Assembly (NCBI RefSeq): GCF_002218085.1
Contig: NZ_BDUC01000001.1
Location: 1 to 64,000, forward strand
From: Tolypothrix sp. NIES-4075
GTDB taxonomy: Bacteria; Cyanobacteriota; Cyanobacteriia; Cyanobacteriales; Nostocaceae
DNA: 64,000 nt
Direction of reading: 5' to 3'
Every line of letters starts with the position of its first letter. Position 1 is the stretch's first letter. Of this stretch, positions 32,101 through 42,134 are shown piece by piece. The notes under the pieces are model-generated. The model had not been told where the DNA came from. It did no database searches and saw nothing but the letters and a program-made list of their open reading frames with translations. The translations under genes were made by a program, and so were the position numbers.

Positions 32101-34434
32101 TCATGCAACTAAACGAGAGGCATTTAACCGGCGAGATTTGCTTTTTCGTAATAGTTTCGTAGCATCTTCAGCTAATACAGGACGACTGAAAAAATATCCT
32201 TGCATTAATTCACATTCTAAAATTCCTAATAAATTACGTTGTTCTTCAGTTTCCACTCCTTCGGCAACAACTGCAAGATTCAGTCCATGTGCCAAAGCGA
32301 TTATCGCAGTTATTATTGCGGTATCATTACTATCTTTAGTCAAATCGCGCACAAAAGATTTGTCAATTTTTAGAGCGTGAATGGGAAATTTTTTTAAATA
32401 ATTGAAAGAACAATATCCAGTGCCAAAATCATCTATGGATATACAAACACCCATATTATTTATTTCGTGCAAAATTGCTTCAGTAAATTCAGCATTATGC
32501 ATGGCAATACTTTCGGTAATTTCTAATTCTAAATACTTAGGATTCAATTGAGTTTCTGATAATATCTGCGTTACTAATTTAACTAAATTAGATTGCTGAA
32601 ATTGCCGTGCAGATAAATTAACGGCTATAGATAATGATGGAAAACCAAGAGTATCTTGCCAAGCTTTATTTTGAGCGCAGGCAGTTTTGAGAACCCATTC
32701 ACCAATTGTGACAATCAGTCCAGTTTCTTCGGCAAGTGGAATAAATTTTTCTGGATAAATTAAACCTAGTTTTGGGTGTTGCCAACGTAGCAAGGCTTCC
32801 ATTTTGATTATTTCACCCGTACTGATGTTAACTTGCGGTTGATAATAAACTATAAATTCTTCCCGCTCTAAAGCATAATGCAAGCTATTTTCTAAACTTA
32901 ATAATTCGGATGCTTGAGAATTTATAGCTGAGTGATAAAACTGATAATTATTTCGTCCTTGTGACTTAACGCGAGATAATGCGGCATCGGCATTTTTAAT
33001 TAAGGTTTCTCCGTCTTCTCCATGCATCGGATACAGCGCAATTCCAATACTAGTGCTGATATGCAAATGATGATTTTCTAGATCAAATCCTGGTTTTAAT
33101 GCTGCCAAAATATCTTGGACAATATAAGCTGCTTCTTTCGCATCATTAATTTCCGGCAAAAGTAAGGTGAATTCATCACCTCCCCAACGCGCTATAAAGT
33201 CACTTGAACGCAGATATTTGGTGAGACGTTGAGCCACACTTTGCAACAATTCATCGCCAAGGGCATGACCTAGTGTATCATTAATAGTTTTGAAGCGGTC
33301 TAAATCCAAAAAGCACACAGCTAGTTTTTCTTTTTTTTCACGCGCTTGTGCCAATGACTCAGAAAGCCTTTCATTGAATAGTACTCGGTTAGGTAAATCA
33401 GTCAAAAGGTCATGCAAAGCTTGATGACGAATTTTGGCTTCTGCTAATTTGTGAGCGGTAACATCACGAAAACTCCAAACTCTGCCAACGATTTTGCCTG
33501 CAATGCGTTGCGGTTGGGAATAACGCTCAAATACTCTGCCATCTTTGAAGGCGATCGCATCATAAATTTGTGCGTCTGGGTTAAGGTATAATTCTCTGAC
33601 TGTGGCAAGATACTGTCTGGAGTCTTGTAACTCTTTTATCGCCATTCTCAAAGCTTTTCTGTAATTTCCTGACTTTATCAGCGAGTTAGGAATACACCAC
33701 ATTTGCACAAACTTTTGATTAAAACCTGTAATATTACCTTTATTATCAACCACTAAAATACCATCGGCGGTGGATTCTAGTGTTGCTTGTTGCAAAGAAA
33801 GGGATTTTTCTAATTCTTTTTGTACACGCTTGCGTTCGCTAATTTCCCTTTGCAATTCGGGTGTACACTTTTCTTTAATCACTGGTTCAAGTGCATCTTC
33901 TGCTGAAAGCAAAGCATTTATATCTTGTTTGCGAGAACTAATATCTTTTAAGAAGCCAAAAGTACTGACAATTTGACTTTCACTATCAAGTGTAATTTGG
34001 ATATGAACTTCTAACCAACGACAACTACCATCTTTGGTTATGTAACGAGTTTCATATACGTAGTCTTTTATTTGCTGTATCTTAAGAATTTTAAATAATT
34101 CTAAGTTGCGTTGCCGATCTTCTGGATGAATATAATTTAAAAAACTCGTACCAATACTTTCTGCAAGTGTAAATCCAGTTATTTCTGTCCATACCGGATT
34201 GAGAAATGTCCACCTACCCCAATTATCTGTTTGAAACAATATTTGCTTGTTGCTGTTAATAATTTCGCACTCGTTTTTCTTACTATCTAGCGCAATATTA
34301 TTACTAACATAGTTGGTATTAATGTGATTAGCCGCTTGGATGTTTCTGATTTTTGCTAAAAGAGAATTTGAGATACATAAGATAATTAAAATTGCTCCTA
34401 AGCAGGTGAATAAACCAACCATCAAAATTATCAT
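32101..34434 (-). CDS. PAS-GGDEF-EAL cyclic-di-GMP regulator
   Basis: 777 residues: an N-terminal TM helix (1-25), PAS with PAC (about 65-170, ITGFTLAESIGTSFLNYIHP), a second PAS (about 215-330), GGDEF and EAL. The diguanylate cyclase site RWGGDEF is intact and is preceded five residues earlier by RSSD, a complete inhibitory I-site. In the EAL domain the key residues are visible: EALLRW, VNLSARQF, EITES, DDFGTG, KIDKSF and AEGVET. Both activities may therefore be functional. The PAS domains are the likely signal inputs, ligand unknown. Single-gene unit. Confidence 0.92.
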   Translation of the reverse strand: MIILMVGLFTCLGAILIILCISNSLLAKIRNIQAANHINTNYVSNNIALDSKKNECEIINSNKQILFQTDNWGRWTFLNPVWTEITGFTLAESIGTSFLNYIHPEDRQRNLELFKILKIQQIKDYVYETRYITKDGSCRWLEVHIQITLDSESQIVSTFGFLKDISSRKQDINALLSAEDALEPVIKEKCTPELQREISERKRVQKELEKSLSLQQATLESTADGILVVDNKGNITGFNQKFVQMWCIPNSLIKSGNYRKALRMAIKELQDSRQYLATVRELYLNPDAQIYDAIAFKDGRVFERYSQPQRIAGKIVGRVWSFRDVTAHKLAEAKIRHQALHDLLTDLPNRVLFNERLSESLAQAREKKEKLAVCFLDLDRFKTINDTLGHALGDELLQSVAQRLTKYLRSSDFIARWGGDEFTLLLPEINDAKEAAYIVQDILAALKPGFDLENHHLHISTSIGIALYPMHGEDGETLIKNADAALSRVKSQGRNNYQFYHSAINSQASELLSLENSLHYALEREEFIVYYQPQVNISTGEIIKMEALLRWQHPKLGLIYPEKFIPLAEETGLIVTIGEWVLKTACAQNKAWQDTLGFPSLSIAVNLSARQFQQSNLVKLVTQILSETQLNPKYLELEITESIAMHNAEFTEAILHEINNMGVCISIDDFGTGYCSFNYLKKFPIHALKIDKSFVRDLTKDSNDTAIITAIIALAHGLNLAVVAEGVETEEQRNLLGILECELMQGYFFSRPVLAEDATKLLRKSKSRRLNASRLVA

Positions 34435-35173
34435 GGCAGTCTCTGCTATAATAGATAGTGTTTTATTTTTTTATAAAAATATTTTTTAGTTTCCATAGCC
34501 AATAATTTATATATTTGCCGAAAATTTTTATTTTGTATTTCATTGTTTATTTGATTTTCTGCTATTGAAGAGCAATTTTATCCAATGTATTTGCCGTAAA
34601 TTATATCTTAATAAAAGAAAGATGTAAGTTGGATAAATGAAATTATGAGGGCTTAATCAATTTTCTATTCCACATTAGTGACCAATTTTGATTTCTAATT
34701 TTCTGTTTTTCAATAATATTGTACATAATTAATGTCAAGATCCATACCTGTATTTTGCTAACAGTTAAAAAGAAGAAAATATTATATTATTATTTGTCTA
34801 TCTGATGTTGATATTATTAATTACTTGTAATTAAAATTTATACAATCTGTAATATAAAACCTTTTAATTTTTAATATTTGACATTTCTTAATATTTTATT
34901 AATAAAAATGTTATGAAAATTTGCATTTTTTCTTGTTATACCAATTCTATGTGAGGTTGCGCTTTATTCTATGTAGGGGCAATTCATGAATTGCCCCTAC
35001 TACAGCCCAAGAGTGCGTGCGTAATTCCGCGCTTATGCATCTTCATACAGAATTGGTATTATCTAAATTTTGTATAAATTTTCTGGATGTACAGAGTACA
35101 ACAGTTATAGCTATAAACTCAAATACAATCAGTTGCTGGCTGGAACTAATGACAGCGATAAAAACAGCTATGA
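34435..35173. other. AT-rich intergenic region
   Basis: About 500 bp of very AT-rich DNA without a supportable ORF, then the small inverted-repeat element at 34938-35059. Between it and the SbcC-like gene end I see nothing. Confidence 0.6.
34938..35059. mobile_element. 122-bp MITE-like element with ATACCAATTCT ends
   Basis: Perfect 11-bp terminal inverted repeats ATACCAATTCT (34938-34948) and AGAATTGGTAT (35049-35059) bound the element. Inside, a 28-bp perfect palindrome GTAGGGGCAATTCA/TGAATTGCCCCTAC spans 34973-35000. There is no coding capacity. It is probably a miniature element mobilised in trans, or a compound of two repeat families. Confidence 0.65.
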
Positions 35174-38100
35174 TTACATCGACAAATGCAACTGTGAACC
35201 AAGGTTCGTTTTATTGACTTCAATCCGGGCTTGAAAGGCTTCTTTCAGGTGGGGCATATGAGTTACAGTGAGGATGCAGGCAAAATCACAGGCGATCGCA
35301 TTAATCGCGGCAATCAGGCGATCGCATCCTTCGGCATCTTGTGTACCAAAGCCTTCATCTATAATTAACAATTGTAACGCCGCCCCTGCCCGTTGCGCTA
35401 ATAATTTCGCCAAAGCTAAACGAATCGCAAAGTTAATTCTAAAAGCTTCTCCACCAGAATAAGTTTCATAAGCTCGCGTTCCTCTGGCATCAGCAATTAA
35501 AATATCTAAAGTGTCTATCAGCTTGGCATTTTTCTTAGCTTTACTACTTCTTCCCGCTTTCTGCGTCACAAATTGCACATGCAATTGATTCGCGCTCAAT
35601 CGCGAAAGCAATTGATTTGTCTCTGCTTCCAGTTGAGGCAAGACATTTTCAATCATCAATGCTTGGATGCCATTTTTACCAAAAGCTTGCGTTAATTCCT
35701 GATAAACGCGCTGTTGTCGCTTGGCTTCTTGCAGTTCTTGCTGCTGTTGCAAGAACTGAGTTTGCAGCATTTCCAGATGATGAGCAACTTGTTCTAAACG
35801 TCCTAATTGCCCGATTTTTTCATCAAGTTCTCGTCTGCGTGCCGCAATTTGTTGCTGTAGGGTTTCAATTTGAGCAGTTGGGTTTGCTGTTTGTTCAAGT
35901 TGGGCAACGATGCTTTCGAGTTGGCGCTCAATTGTTTGCTTTTCGCTCATTCTCGCATGTCTGGACGCTTCTAAGTCTTGAAATCTGACTTGAAGTTGGG
36001 GATACTGCTGTTGAGCCGACAACAGTTGTTGATAGCGTAATTCCCAAGATTGCGCTTTGCGTACACTTGTGCGAATATTATTATGCTGCTCGGAACTGTA
36101 ATTAATTTCGGCAATGTGTAGCTCAAGGGCGGCAATTTGTTTGGCAGATTCAGAATTGATTTGAAGAAGCTGAATTTTACTTTGTAATTCGGCAATTTGC
36201 GCTTCAATTTGTGGTTTTCGTGCCGCTATTTGCGAACTTCGCTTGGTTGCGTCTTTAATCTGCTGAAGTTTAATTTCTGCCCATCGCCAGCGCTCAACTT
36301 CACTGCGGGCGAGAGCGTGGTCTTGTTCGTTGTAATTTAGTTGTTGAAGATATTCGTTTAATTGCTGTAATTCGAGTTGTTTTTCTGGAGCATAATCGCC
36401 AACTTCAAGCGATCGCTCTAAATGCTGTTTTTCGGCGGCAATTTGTTGTAGTTGTGTTTCCGCATCACTGGTAGACTGAAGTTGTGCTGCTAATTGTCCT
36501 CTTTGTTCGCGCAAAGCATCATAACTCGCCAATTTTTGCGATATTTCCCGGTATTCCTGCCTGAGTACCTGAATTTCTCTATCCGAAAATGCCATTTGCT
36601 CTCGAAATACCCACAATTGCCCTTCCGTATCCTTGTACTCTGCTTTGGTTTTATCTGTGACTCGATTCCAATGATGTTCATCCAAAGCACGTTCGCATAA
36701 TGGACAAAGCGCATTCGGATTTTGCAGCATTTGCAATTTTTGATCCAGTTCTCCCAAGAGTCTTTCATACTCTCGTTGCTGCGCTTGCAAGCGTTCGATA
36801 AAGTGACGCCTTTCTTGTCCTTTTTCCTGCACTCGTTGCAGATAAACTCGCTTTTTCTCTAATTCTTCAATTTGCGTTTTTACATCCATCACTGCTTGTT
36901 GCAACTGCGGTTGGCGTCCAAATGCCCGTTGCAGTTGATTTTCTGTAGCTTGCAGTTGTTCGAGACGCGCTACCAAAGTGGCACCAAAGCGATCTAATTG
37001 GCTTTGCAAAGTCGCTCGCTGTTGCAATAAGGGAGACACTTGCATTTGTAGTTGATCTAAATGAGCAACTCGGTTACGCGCTTTTGTTAGCTGTGCTAAA
37101 GCTGCTTCAACTTCGCTTTTATTGGTGAGAGTATGTTGAATTTCTCGCTCTTGTTGCTGCAAAACCTCTAATTGAGCGATCGCTTGTTGCAATTGGCGTT
37201 CGATTTCGTTAATTTGTTTGGTTAATTGCTGTTGTTGTTGTTGACGCTGTTGTTCAGCGCGGGTGTATTCGGCAAATTTAGCGCTGAAAGATTCTTCTTG
37301 AGATTGCAGCGTTTGATATTGCGCGTAACCGGCTTTTATCTGGGTTTCTTGACTTAAGACTGCTTGTAAATCTGATAGCTGACTATTAATTGCTGACTGT
37401 TCTTGTTGCAGGCGATCGCAATCAGAACTCAGATTTTGGTATTGTTGCCTGACAAAGCTCAATTGTTCAGTTGAATTTTGGCGAGTCATCTGGACAACTT
37501 GCAAACTTTGTAATTGAATATTATCAAAAGCTTGTATTTGTTGCAGTTGATTGAGTTCAACTTCTAATTCTGCTTGTTGTGCTTGTGTAGCAGAGCGTTG
37601 TTGCAGTTGACTTTTGCTCGACTCCAAAGAACGCTCTAATTCTTCTACTTTTGCTTTAAACTGACGAGACGATTCTTTTGCTCGTTCTTCCAATTCATCG
37701 TATTGATTTAGCTTCAATAACTCTGCGAGAATTTCTTTGCGTTCGTTCGGACGCTTGAGCATGAACTCGTCTGCACGACCTTGACGCAAATAGGCGGAGT
37801 TTATAAAAGTTTCATAATCGAGCTTAATATGTTCTAAAATTACATCTTGAGTCGCCCTTACCCCTTTGCCGGTAAGTGCGCGAAACCCAGATGGGGTTTC
37901 CACTTGAAATTCTAAAACGCCAGTTCCACCGCGAGGGCGGGTGCGAATAACTCGATAAATTTGCTGATTGTTTTGAAAAGTGAAATCAACTCGAACTTCT
38001 TTCGCACCAGAATGGATCGCATCATCTTCAACACCGGCGCGGCTTTCACCCCAAATCGCCCAAGTGATAGCTTCGAGAAGCGAAGATTTACCAGCGCCAT

Positions 38101-38197
38101 TGGAACCACAAATACAAGCCGTATGCAAACCGCGAAAATCTAAAGTTGCATCACGGTAACTGAGAAAGTTTTTGAGGATTAGTTGTACTGGGATCAT
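35174..38197 (-). CDS. sbcC: SbcC/Rad50-type SMC-like ATPase
   Basis: 1007 residues. The N-terminal ATPase half has Walker A GSNGAGKSSLLEA and a Q-loop region (AYLRQGRADEF). Two long Gln/Leu/Glu-rich coiled coils flank the zinc hook CPLC near residue 500. The C-terminal half has the ABC signature YSGGEAFR and Walker B LLIIDEGFG. SbcC with the nuclease SbcD cleaves hairpins and cruciforms in DNA. No sbcD is next to it, which is common in cyanobacteria. Given how many palindromes this window holds, that activity is relevant to genome stability, though the link is only inference. Confidence 0.9.
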   Translation of the reverse strand: MIPVQLILKNFLSYRDATLDFRGLHTACICGSNGAGKSSLLEAITWAIWGESRAGVEDDAIHSGAKEVRVDFTFQNNQQIYRVIRTRPRGGTGVLEFQVETPSGFRALTGKGVRATQDVILEHIKLDYETFINSAYLRQGRADEFMLKRPNERKEILAELLKLNQYDELEERAKESSRQFKAKVEELERSLESSKSQLQQRSATQAQQAELEVELNQLQQIQAFDNIQLQSLQVVQMTRQNSTEQLSFVRQQYQNLSSDCDRLQQEQSAINSQLSDLQAVLSQETQIKAGYAQYQTLQSQEESFSAKFAEYTRAEQQRQQQQQQLTKQINEIERQLQQAIAQLEVLQQQEREIQHTLTNKSEVEAALAQLTKARNRVAHLDQLQMQVSPLLQQRATLQSQLDRFGATLVARLEQLQATENQLQRAFGRQPQLQQAVMDVKTQIEELEKKRVYLQRVQEKGQERRHFIERLQAQQREYERLLGELDQKLQMLQNPNALCPLCERALDEHHWNRVTDKTKAEYKDTEGQLWVFREQMAFSDREIQVLRQEYREISQKLASYDALREQRGQLAAQLQSTSDAETQLQQIAAEKQHLERSLEVGDYAPEKQLELQQLNEYLQQLNYNEQDHALARSEVERWRWAEIKLQQIKDATKRSSQIAARKPQIEAQIAELQSKIQLLQINSESAKQIAALELHIAEINYSSEQHNNIRTSVRKAQSWELRYQQLLSAQQQYPQLQVRFQDLEASRHARMSEKQTIERQLESIVAQLEQTANPTAQIETLQQQIAARRRELDEKIGQLGRLEQVAHHLEMLQTQFLQQQQELQEAKRQQRVYQELTQAFGKNGIQALMIENVLPQLEAETNQLLSRLSANQLHVQFVTQKAGRSSKAKKNAKLIDTLDILIADARGTRAYETYSGGEAFRINFAIRLALAKLLAQRAGAALQLLIIDEGFGTQDAEGCDRLIAAINAIACDFACILTVTHMPHLKEAFQARIEVNKTNLGSQLHLSM

Positions 38198-39065
38198 CGA
38201 GGCTATAGCGCCACATCTACATTTTATAAAAAACAGTACAGATGCACTTAAGATAGTTTAGCTATTTAAAAATCATCTTTCTAGTATTGAATACTTTCAT
38301 TTTACAAAAATTAACAATATGATCGTCATATTTTTCTTGTTATGCAAAAAATTTTTCTTTTATTGAGAGAAAAACTAACCCGCCGCTGGCTTTTGCACTC
38401 ACTGTTAACCGAGAAGAAAGCAGGGGGGATAAATAAAGCAGACAATAGAAAAACTTTACCTTACAGTAGTAGCTAGCGGAAGCTTTGTTCGCAAATGCTT
38501 GCTTTCTTATCGCTGATGAATAAAAATCGGAAATTATATTTCCGATGATAGTCTATATAATATTAGACGAATTTTTTTATAAGAATAACGCAGACGTTAT
38601 TTTTGGATAATCTAAAAAATCAAATTATCACAGACGCGATCGCTTGCGTTTTACCTTGACCGAGGTATCAAGACAATATCTGTACTTACTGCTAATGTTT
38701 GAGTAGAGAATCTAAAGTAAAAACAAAATATTCATGCATAAGATTGGAAATTTGTCTACAATATAAATAAGAGTTCGCAGTAAGCCGATTCGCCTCTATT
38801 TAATGGCATACATATGTGGACATAAACAGTAAAAAAAGATTCTGGAACAATTTCGGTAAGTTTGCGTCATTCATAAGTCTCGCCCTTGATTTATTTCGGC
38901 TTATCAGCAGTATAAATATGTCAAGGAACAATGGACTTAAAATTCCCGTCAAAGAAACTCTTTTACTTTCGGAATATGCCTATAGACAGGTTTAAAAAGT
39001 TTTAGAAACAATCTCAGTAAATCGACGTCATTAAACACATGATAAAAACAAACGGAAACCCTCTT
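38198..39065. other. Divergent intergenic region, 868 bp
   Basis: AT-rich. Two related 40-bp segments, GATTCTGGAACAATTTCGGT... (38838-38877) and GTTTTAGAAACAATCTCAGT... (38998-39036), form an imperfect direct repeat with 160-bp spacing just before the secreted-protein gene. A 44-codon plus-strand frame (38342-38476, MQKIFLLLREKLTRR...) has no ribosome site, and I do not call it. Confidence 0.6.
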
Positions 39066-39731
39066 ATGACTCGCTTTAATCGATGGAAATATGCAACAGC
39101 TGCACTCATGTCAATGGCAATTAGCACGGGTGCTATTGTTCCCATGTTTGTATCTACACCTGCTAGCGCACAACGCATTTATGGTCAATCTAGATCAGTT
39201 TCTATTCCTCCGGGAGTGACATTTCCTGTTGCTTACGACAAAGACAAAGTTATTGTTACTCCTGGGGAAACTGTATCTTTAACGTTGAGAGTTGCAAGCA
39301 ACATTATTGATAGCGGCAGAAATGTATTAATTCCTGAGGGAACTCAAATTGTTGGACAGTTGCAACCAGTAACCAGAAATGGTAGACAAGGTGTTCAATT
39401 CGTTGCCCAAGAGTTAGTTTACTCTTCTGGTCAGCGTCAGTATGTAAATGCTTCTTCTCCAGTAATTACCAGAACTGAAAGAATCAGCAAAGGACCTGAT
39501 ACAGGCAGAGTATTAACAGACGCAGCTATTGGTGCGGGTGCTGCAAGTGCGATTTCACTAATTACAGGCGATCGCAAAATTCAAGTATTAGAACCTGTTG
39601 GTGGAGCAGCAGCTGGTGCGGCTGCAAGTGTGCTTTTACGGAAAAAGCAAACTGATGTCTTCGTCCTCAAGCCAGAACAAGATTTAAATGTGACTCTGCG
39701 TTCTAATTTGGTAGTATCCCGTTCTTACTAG
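39066..39731 (+). CDS. Secreted protein with TrbI/VirB10-like beta domain (short paralogue)
   Basis: 221 residues from ATG 39066 (MTRFNRWKYATAALM), or 230 from ATG 39039. A signal peptide ends at about TPASA-Q. The mature part reads IPPGVTFPVAYDKDKVIVTP, then VLIPEGTQIVGQLQPV, resembling the IPAGT...V.GQ pattern of TrbI/VirB10-like domains. A Gly/Ala-rich stretch (GAGAASAISLITGDRK) and a C-terminal strand region follow. It is clearly paralogous to the C-terminal half of the SLH protein 760 bp downstream. No conjugation genes are near, so an envelope role is more likely than secretion. Confidence 0.65.
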   Translation: MTRFNRWKYATAALMSMAISTGAIVPMFVSTPASAQRIYGQSRSVSIPPGVTFPVAYDKDKVIVTPGETVSLTLRVASNIIDSGRNVLIPEGTQIVGQLQPVTRNGRQGVQFVAQELVYSSGQRQYVNASSPVITRTERISKGPDTGRVLTDAAIGAGAASAISLITGDRKIQVLEPVGGAAAGAAASVLLRKKQTDVFVLKPEQDLNVTLRSNLVVSRSY

Positions 39732-40489
39732 GCTTGAGTTTAGTTAAGCCGTGACTTTAATTATTTGTAATAAGCGATCGCCACTTCAACATGTGTGTGC
39801 GATCGCTTAATTTTTTCACTTCAGCACAAACCCAGAACCCCGGTTTCTCAAAGAAACCGGGGTTCTCGCACAACGAACTACCTTTTGCCACTATCCAAGC
39901 TATCAGCGACTCTCTTGTATTGTCTATCCCCCGGAAGAACTTAGCTGCAAAGCTGCAACTCGATGTATCTTTTTCTTGCCACTTTCACCGCGCACTTATA
40001 CTGTTTATTTAAGTATATTACGGGATGCAATCAGTCATTTATGCGACTTAAAATATAACAATGATATTTATATCGCTGAATACCCGATTGTTCCCAAAGC
40101 TAGATTTTATTGGCTTTTACGACGTTTGCACGGAGGTTGAATCCAAATTCATAAAGAGTAAAAAAAAATTAAATTTTTCCGCAACTATTTTTTCAACAAC
40201 ACGTCTTACTGAATATCAAGGATTATTTAAATACTTATGTCATTGCTGAGACTGCTCATAAGTGAGTAGTTAGTCATGCTTAAACGTGACTATCTCAAAA
40301 AGCAATTAAATAAACTTGATCTAACTGGGTGCAAATAGCCTTAAAGTTGGCTAAAAAATAGCAATTTTACAAACGTTTTAGTCAACTAAAACTATTGAGA
40401 AAAGTCAGCAAATACTTGGAACTATTTATCTGACGAATTGTCTTAGTAACTAACACAAAAAAACAGAATTGGTGGGGAGAACGAATTCA
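39732..40489. other. Intergenic region with hairpin
   Basis: It holds a GCGATCGC-flanked stretch (39775-39805) and the palindrome at 39834. The rest is AT-rich leader of the SLH gene. Short frames here (such as 40061-40249) show no family features. Confidence 0.55.
39834..39866. repeat. AGAACCCCGGTTTCT palindrome
   Basis: Perfect 15-bp arms with a 3-base loop, downstream of the short paralogue. It is the same family as 30029-30063. Confidence 0.85.
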
Positions 40490-41731
40490 ATGTTTAGTTT
40501 AAATCGCTGGAAACAAAGCACAGCTGCACTGATGACTTTGAGCGTAACAGCAGGTACTGTAGCACCCTTCATTGCACCTGCACCATCATTTGCTCAAACA
40601 ACTTTTTCTGATGTTAACTCTAACTATTGGGCAGGAGAGTTTATTCAAAAATTATCACAGCGAGGCGTTATCGCTGGCTTTCCTGATGGTACATTTCGCC
40701 CAGAAGAAGCAGTAACCCGCGCTCAATTCGCCGCGATGATTCGCAAAGCTTTCCAAAAAGCGCCGAAACGGGAAGCAACCAAATTCTATGATGTAGCTAG
40801 CAATTACTGGGCGTACAGCGCCATTCAAGAAGCTTATACCACTGGTTTCTTATCAGGATATCCCGGCAATCGCTTCGAGCCTAACCAAGCTATTCCTCGG
40901 CAACAAGTTTTAGTTTCCCTCGCCAATGGTCTAGAATATTCTGCTAGCAGTGACGTTCAAAGCACTCTGCAATATTACAACGACTCTTCTAATATCGCTG
41001 ATTATGCCCGCAGTCCGATCGCAGCAGCAACTGAAAAGCGAATTGTTGTCAACTATCCTAATGTTAACTTCCTCAATCCTACCCAAACCGCCACACGAGC
41101 ACAAGTAGCAGCTTTTATCTATCAAGCGTTGGTTAGCACCAATCAAGCTTCCGCAATTAACTCACCTTACATCGTCGCTGCTCAATCGACTACTCCCACA
41201 CCTGTAGCTGTAAAAATTCCTCAAGGAACAGCTATTCCTATCAAGTACGACAAAGCAGAAAAAATCCTCGTCACCAAGGATGAAACAGCACCTTTGACAC
41301 TCACAGTAGCGCAAAATGTGGTAACACAAGAAGGAACTATTGTAATTCCCGCTGGTAGTCAGGTTGTCGGTCAACTGAAACCAGTTAAAGGTGGTTCTCA
41401 ATTCGTTGCTCAAAAATTAGTTTTACCTTCAGGTCAAGAGTATCAAATCAACGCTACTTCGGAAGTAATTACCAAAACTCAAACAGTTAAAAAAGGCACT
41501 AGTGCTTCGGCAATTATTAAGAATACCGTACTAGGCGCAGGTGCCGCCGCTGCCGTCTCTGCTGTCACAGGCGATCGCGCTATCGGTACAGAAGAAGTCT
41601 TGGGTGGTGCTGGTATCGGCGCCTTGATTGGTCTATTCTTTGGTAAAAAGAGCGTTGACTTAATCGCAATCGACCCAGACACCGATTTACAAATGACAAT
41701 CAATCAAGACTTCCAAGTTTCACTTAAATAG
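40490..41731 (+). CDS. SLH-domain protein with C-terminal TrbI-like domain
   Basis: 413 residues from ATG 40490, preceded by GGGGAG. The signal peptide is MFSLNRWKQSTAALMTLSVT..., cut near SFA-Q. Three SLH-type units follow (about 35-205): FSDVNSNYWAGEFIQKL, GVIAGFPDGTFRPEEAVTRA and TTGFLSGYPGNRFEPNQA. The last half repeats the short paralogue: IPQGTAIPIKYDKAEKILVT, IVIPAGSQVVGQLKPV, VTGDRAIGTEEVLGGAGIGA. SLH domains tether proteins to the pyruvylated wall polymer or outer layers. It probably arose by duplication plus SLH fusion. Confidence 0.75.
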   Translation: MFSLNRWKQSTAALMTLSVTAGTVAPFIAPAPSFAQTTFSDVNSNYWAGEFIQKLSQRGVIAGFPDGTFRPEEAVTRAQFAAMIRKAFQKAPKREATKFYDVASNYWAYSAIQEAYTTGFLSGYPGNRFEPNQAIPRQQVLVSLANGLEYSASSDVQSTLQYYNDSSNIADYARSPIAAATEKRIVVNYPNVNFLNPTQTATRAQVAAFIYQALVSTNQASAINSPYIVAAQSTTPTPVAVKIPQGTAIPIKYDKAEKILVTKDETAPLTLTVAQNVVTQEGTIVIPAGSQVVGQLKPVKGGSQFVAQKLVLPSGQEYQINATSEVITKTQTVKKGTSASAIIKNTVLGAGAAAAVSAVTGDRAIGTEEVLGGAGIGALIGLFFGKKSVDLIAIDPDTDLQMTINQDFQVSLK

Positions 41732-42134
41732 GAGCGTGGATAGTGGGTAGCGGGTAGTGGATAGTTGATAGTGGATAGTTGATAGTTGATAGTGGGTAGT
41801 GGATAGTTGATAACTGTTGACTGTTAACCAACAAGCAACAACTATCAACCCTTCGGGTTCACCACTTGCACGGCTGTCGGCAGAGCCGACGGCAGGTGCT
41901 TCAACGTTCGTGACCTCACGCGGCGGCTATTGCTCAAGTCGGGAAACCATGCACGGCAGTCGCTCATGGGGGAAACCACGCCAGATGCTCTACTTGGTCC
42001 GACACCAAGACCGCGCTGCCTCACCACGCAACTGGCTCCGCAACGCACTGCCTCCCCAACGCAGTGGTTCACCAACAACCAACAACTCTCAACTATCAAC
42101 TATCAACCAACAACTAACCACTAACTCCTAACTC
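41732..42134. repeat. STRR heptamers flanking a GC-rich nested repeat
   Basis: GATAGTTGATAGTGGATAGT-type heptamers (41738-41812) and the complementary CAACTATCAACTATCAACC / AACCACTAACTCCTAAC arm (42080-42140) surround about 210 bp of GC-rich DNA (41850-42065: CGGCTGTCGGCAGAGCCGAC, GCCTCACCACGCAACTGG). The whole forms a large imperfect inverted structure between the convergent SLH and kinase genes. No gene is present, despite open frames. Confidence 0.8.

Noticed and set aside
38342..38476. 44-codon frame MQKIFLLLREKLTRR...
   Set aside because: No ribosome site and a non-coding-like tail; not enough to call.
39066..41731. Conjugation/type IV secretion genes
   Set aside because: Only the TrbI-like domain is present; no other tra/trb/vir genes nearby.
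41817..42131. Frames of 104 and 84 codons in the GC-rich block
   Set aside because: They cover STRR and nested repeats, with no conserved protein sequence.
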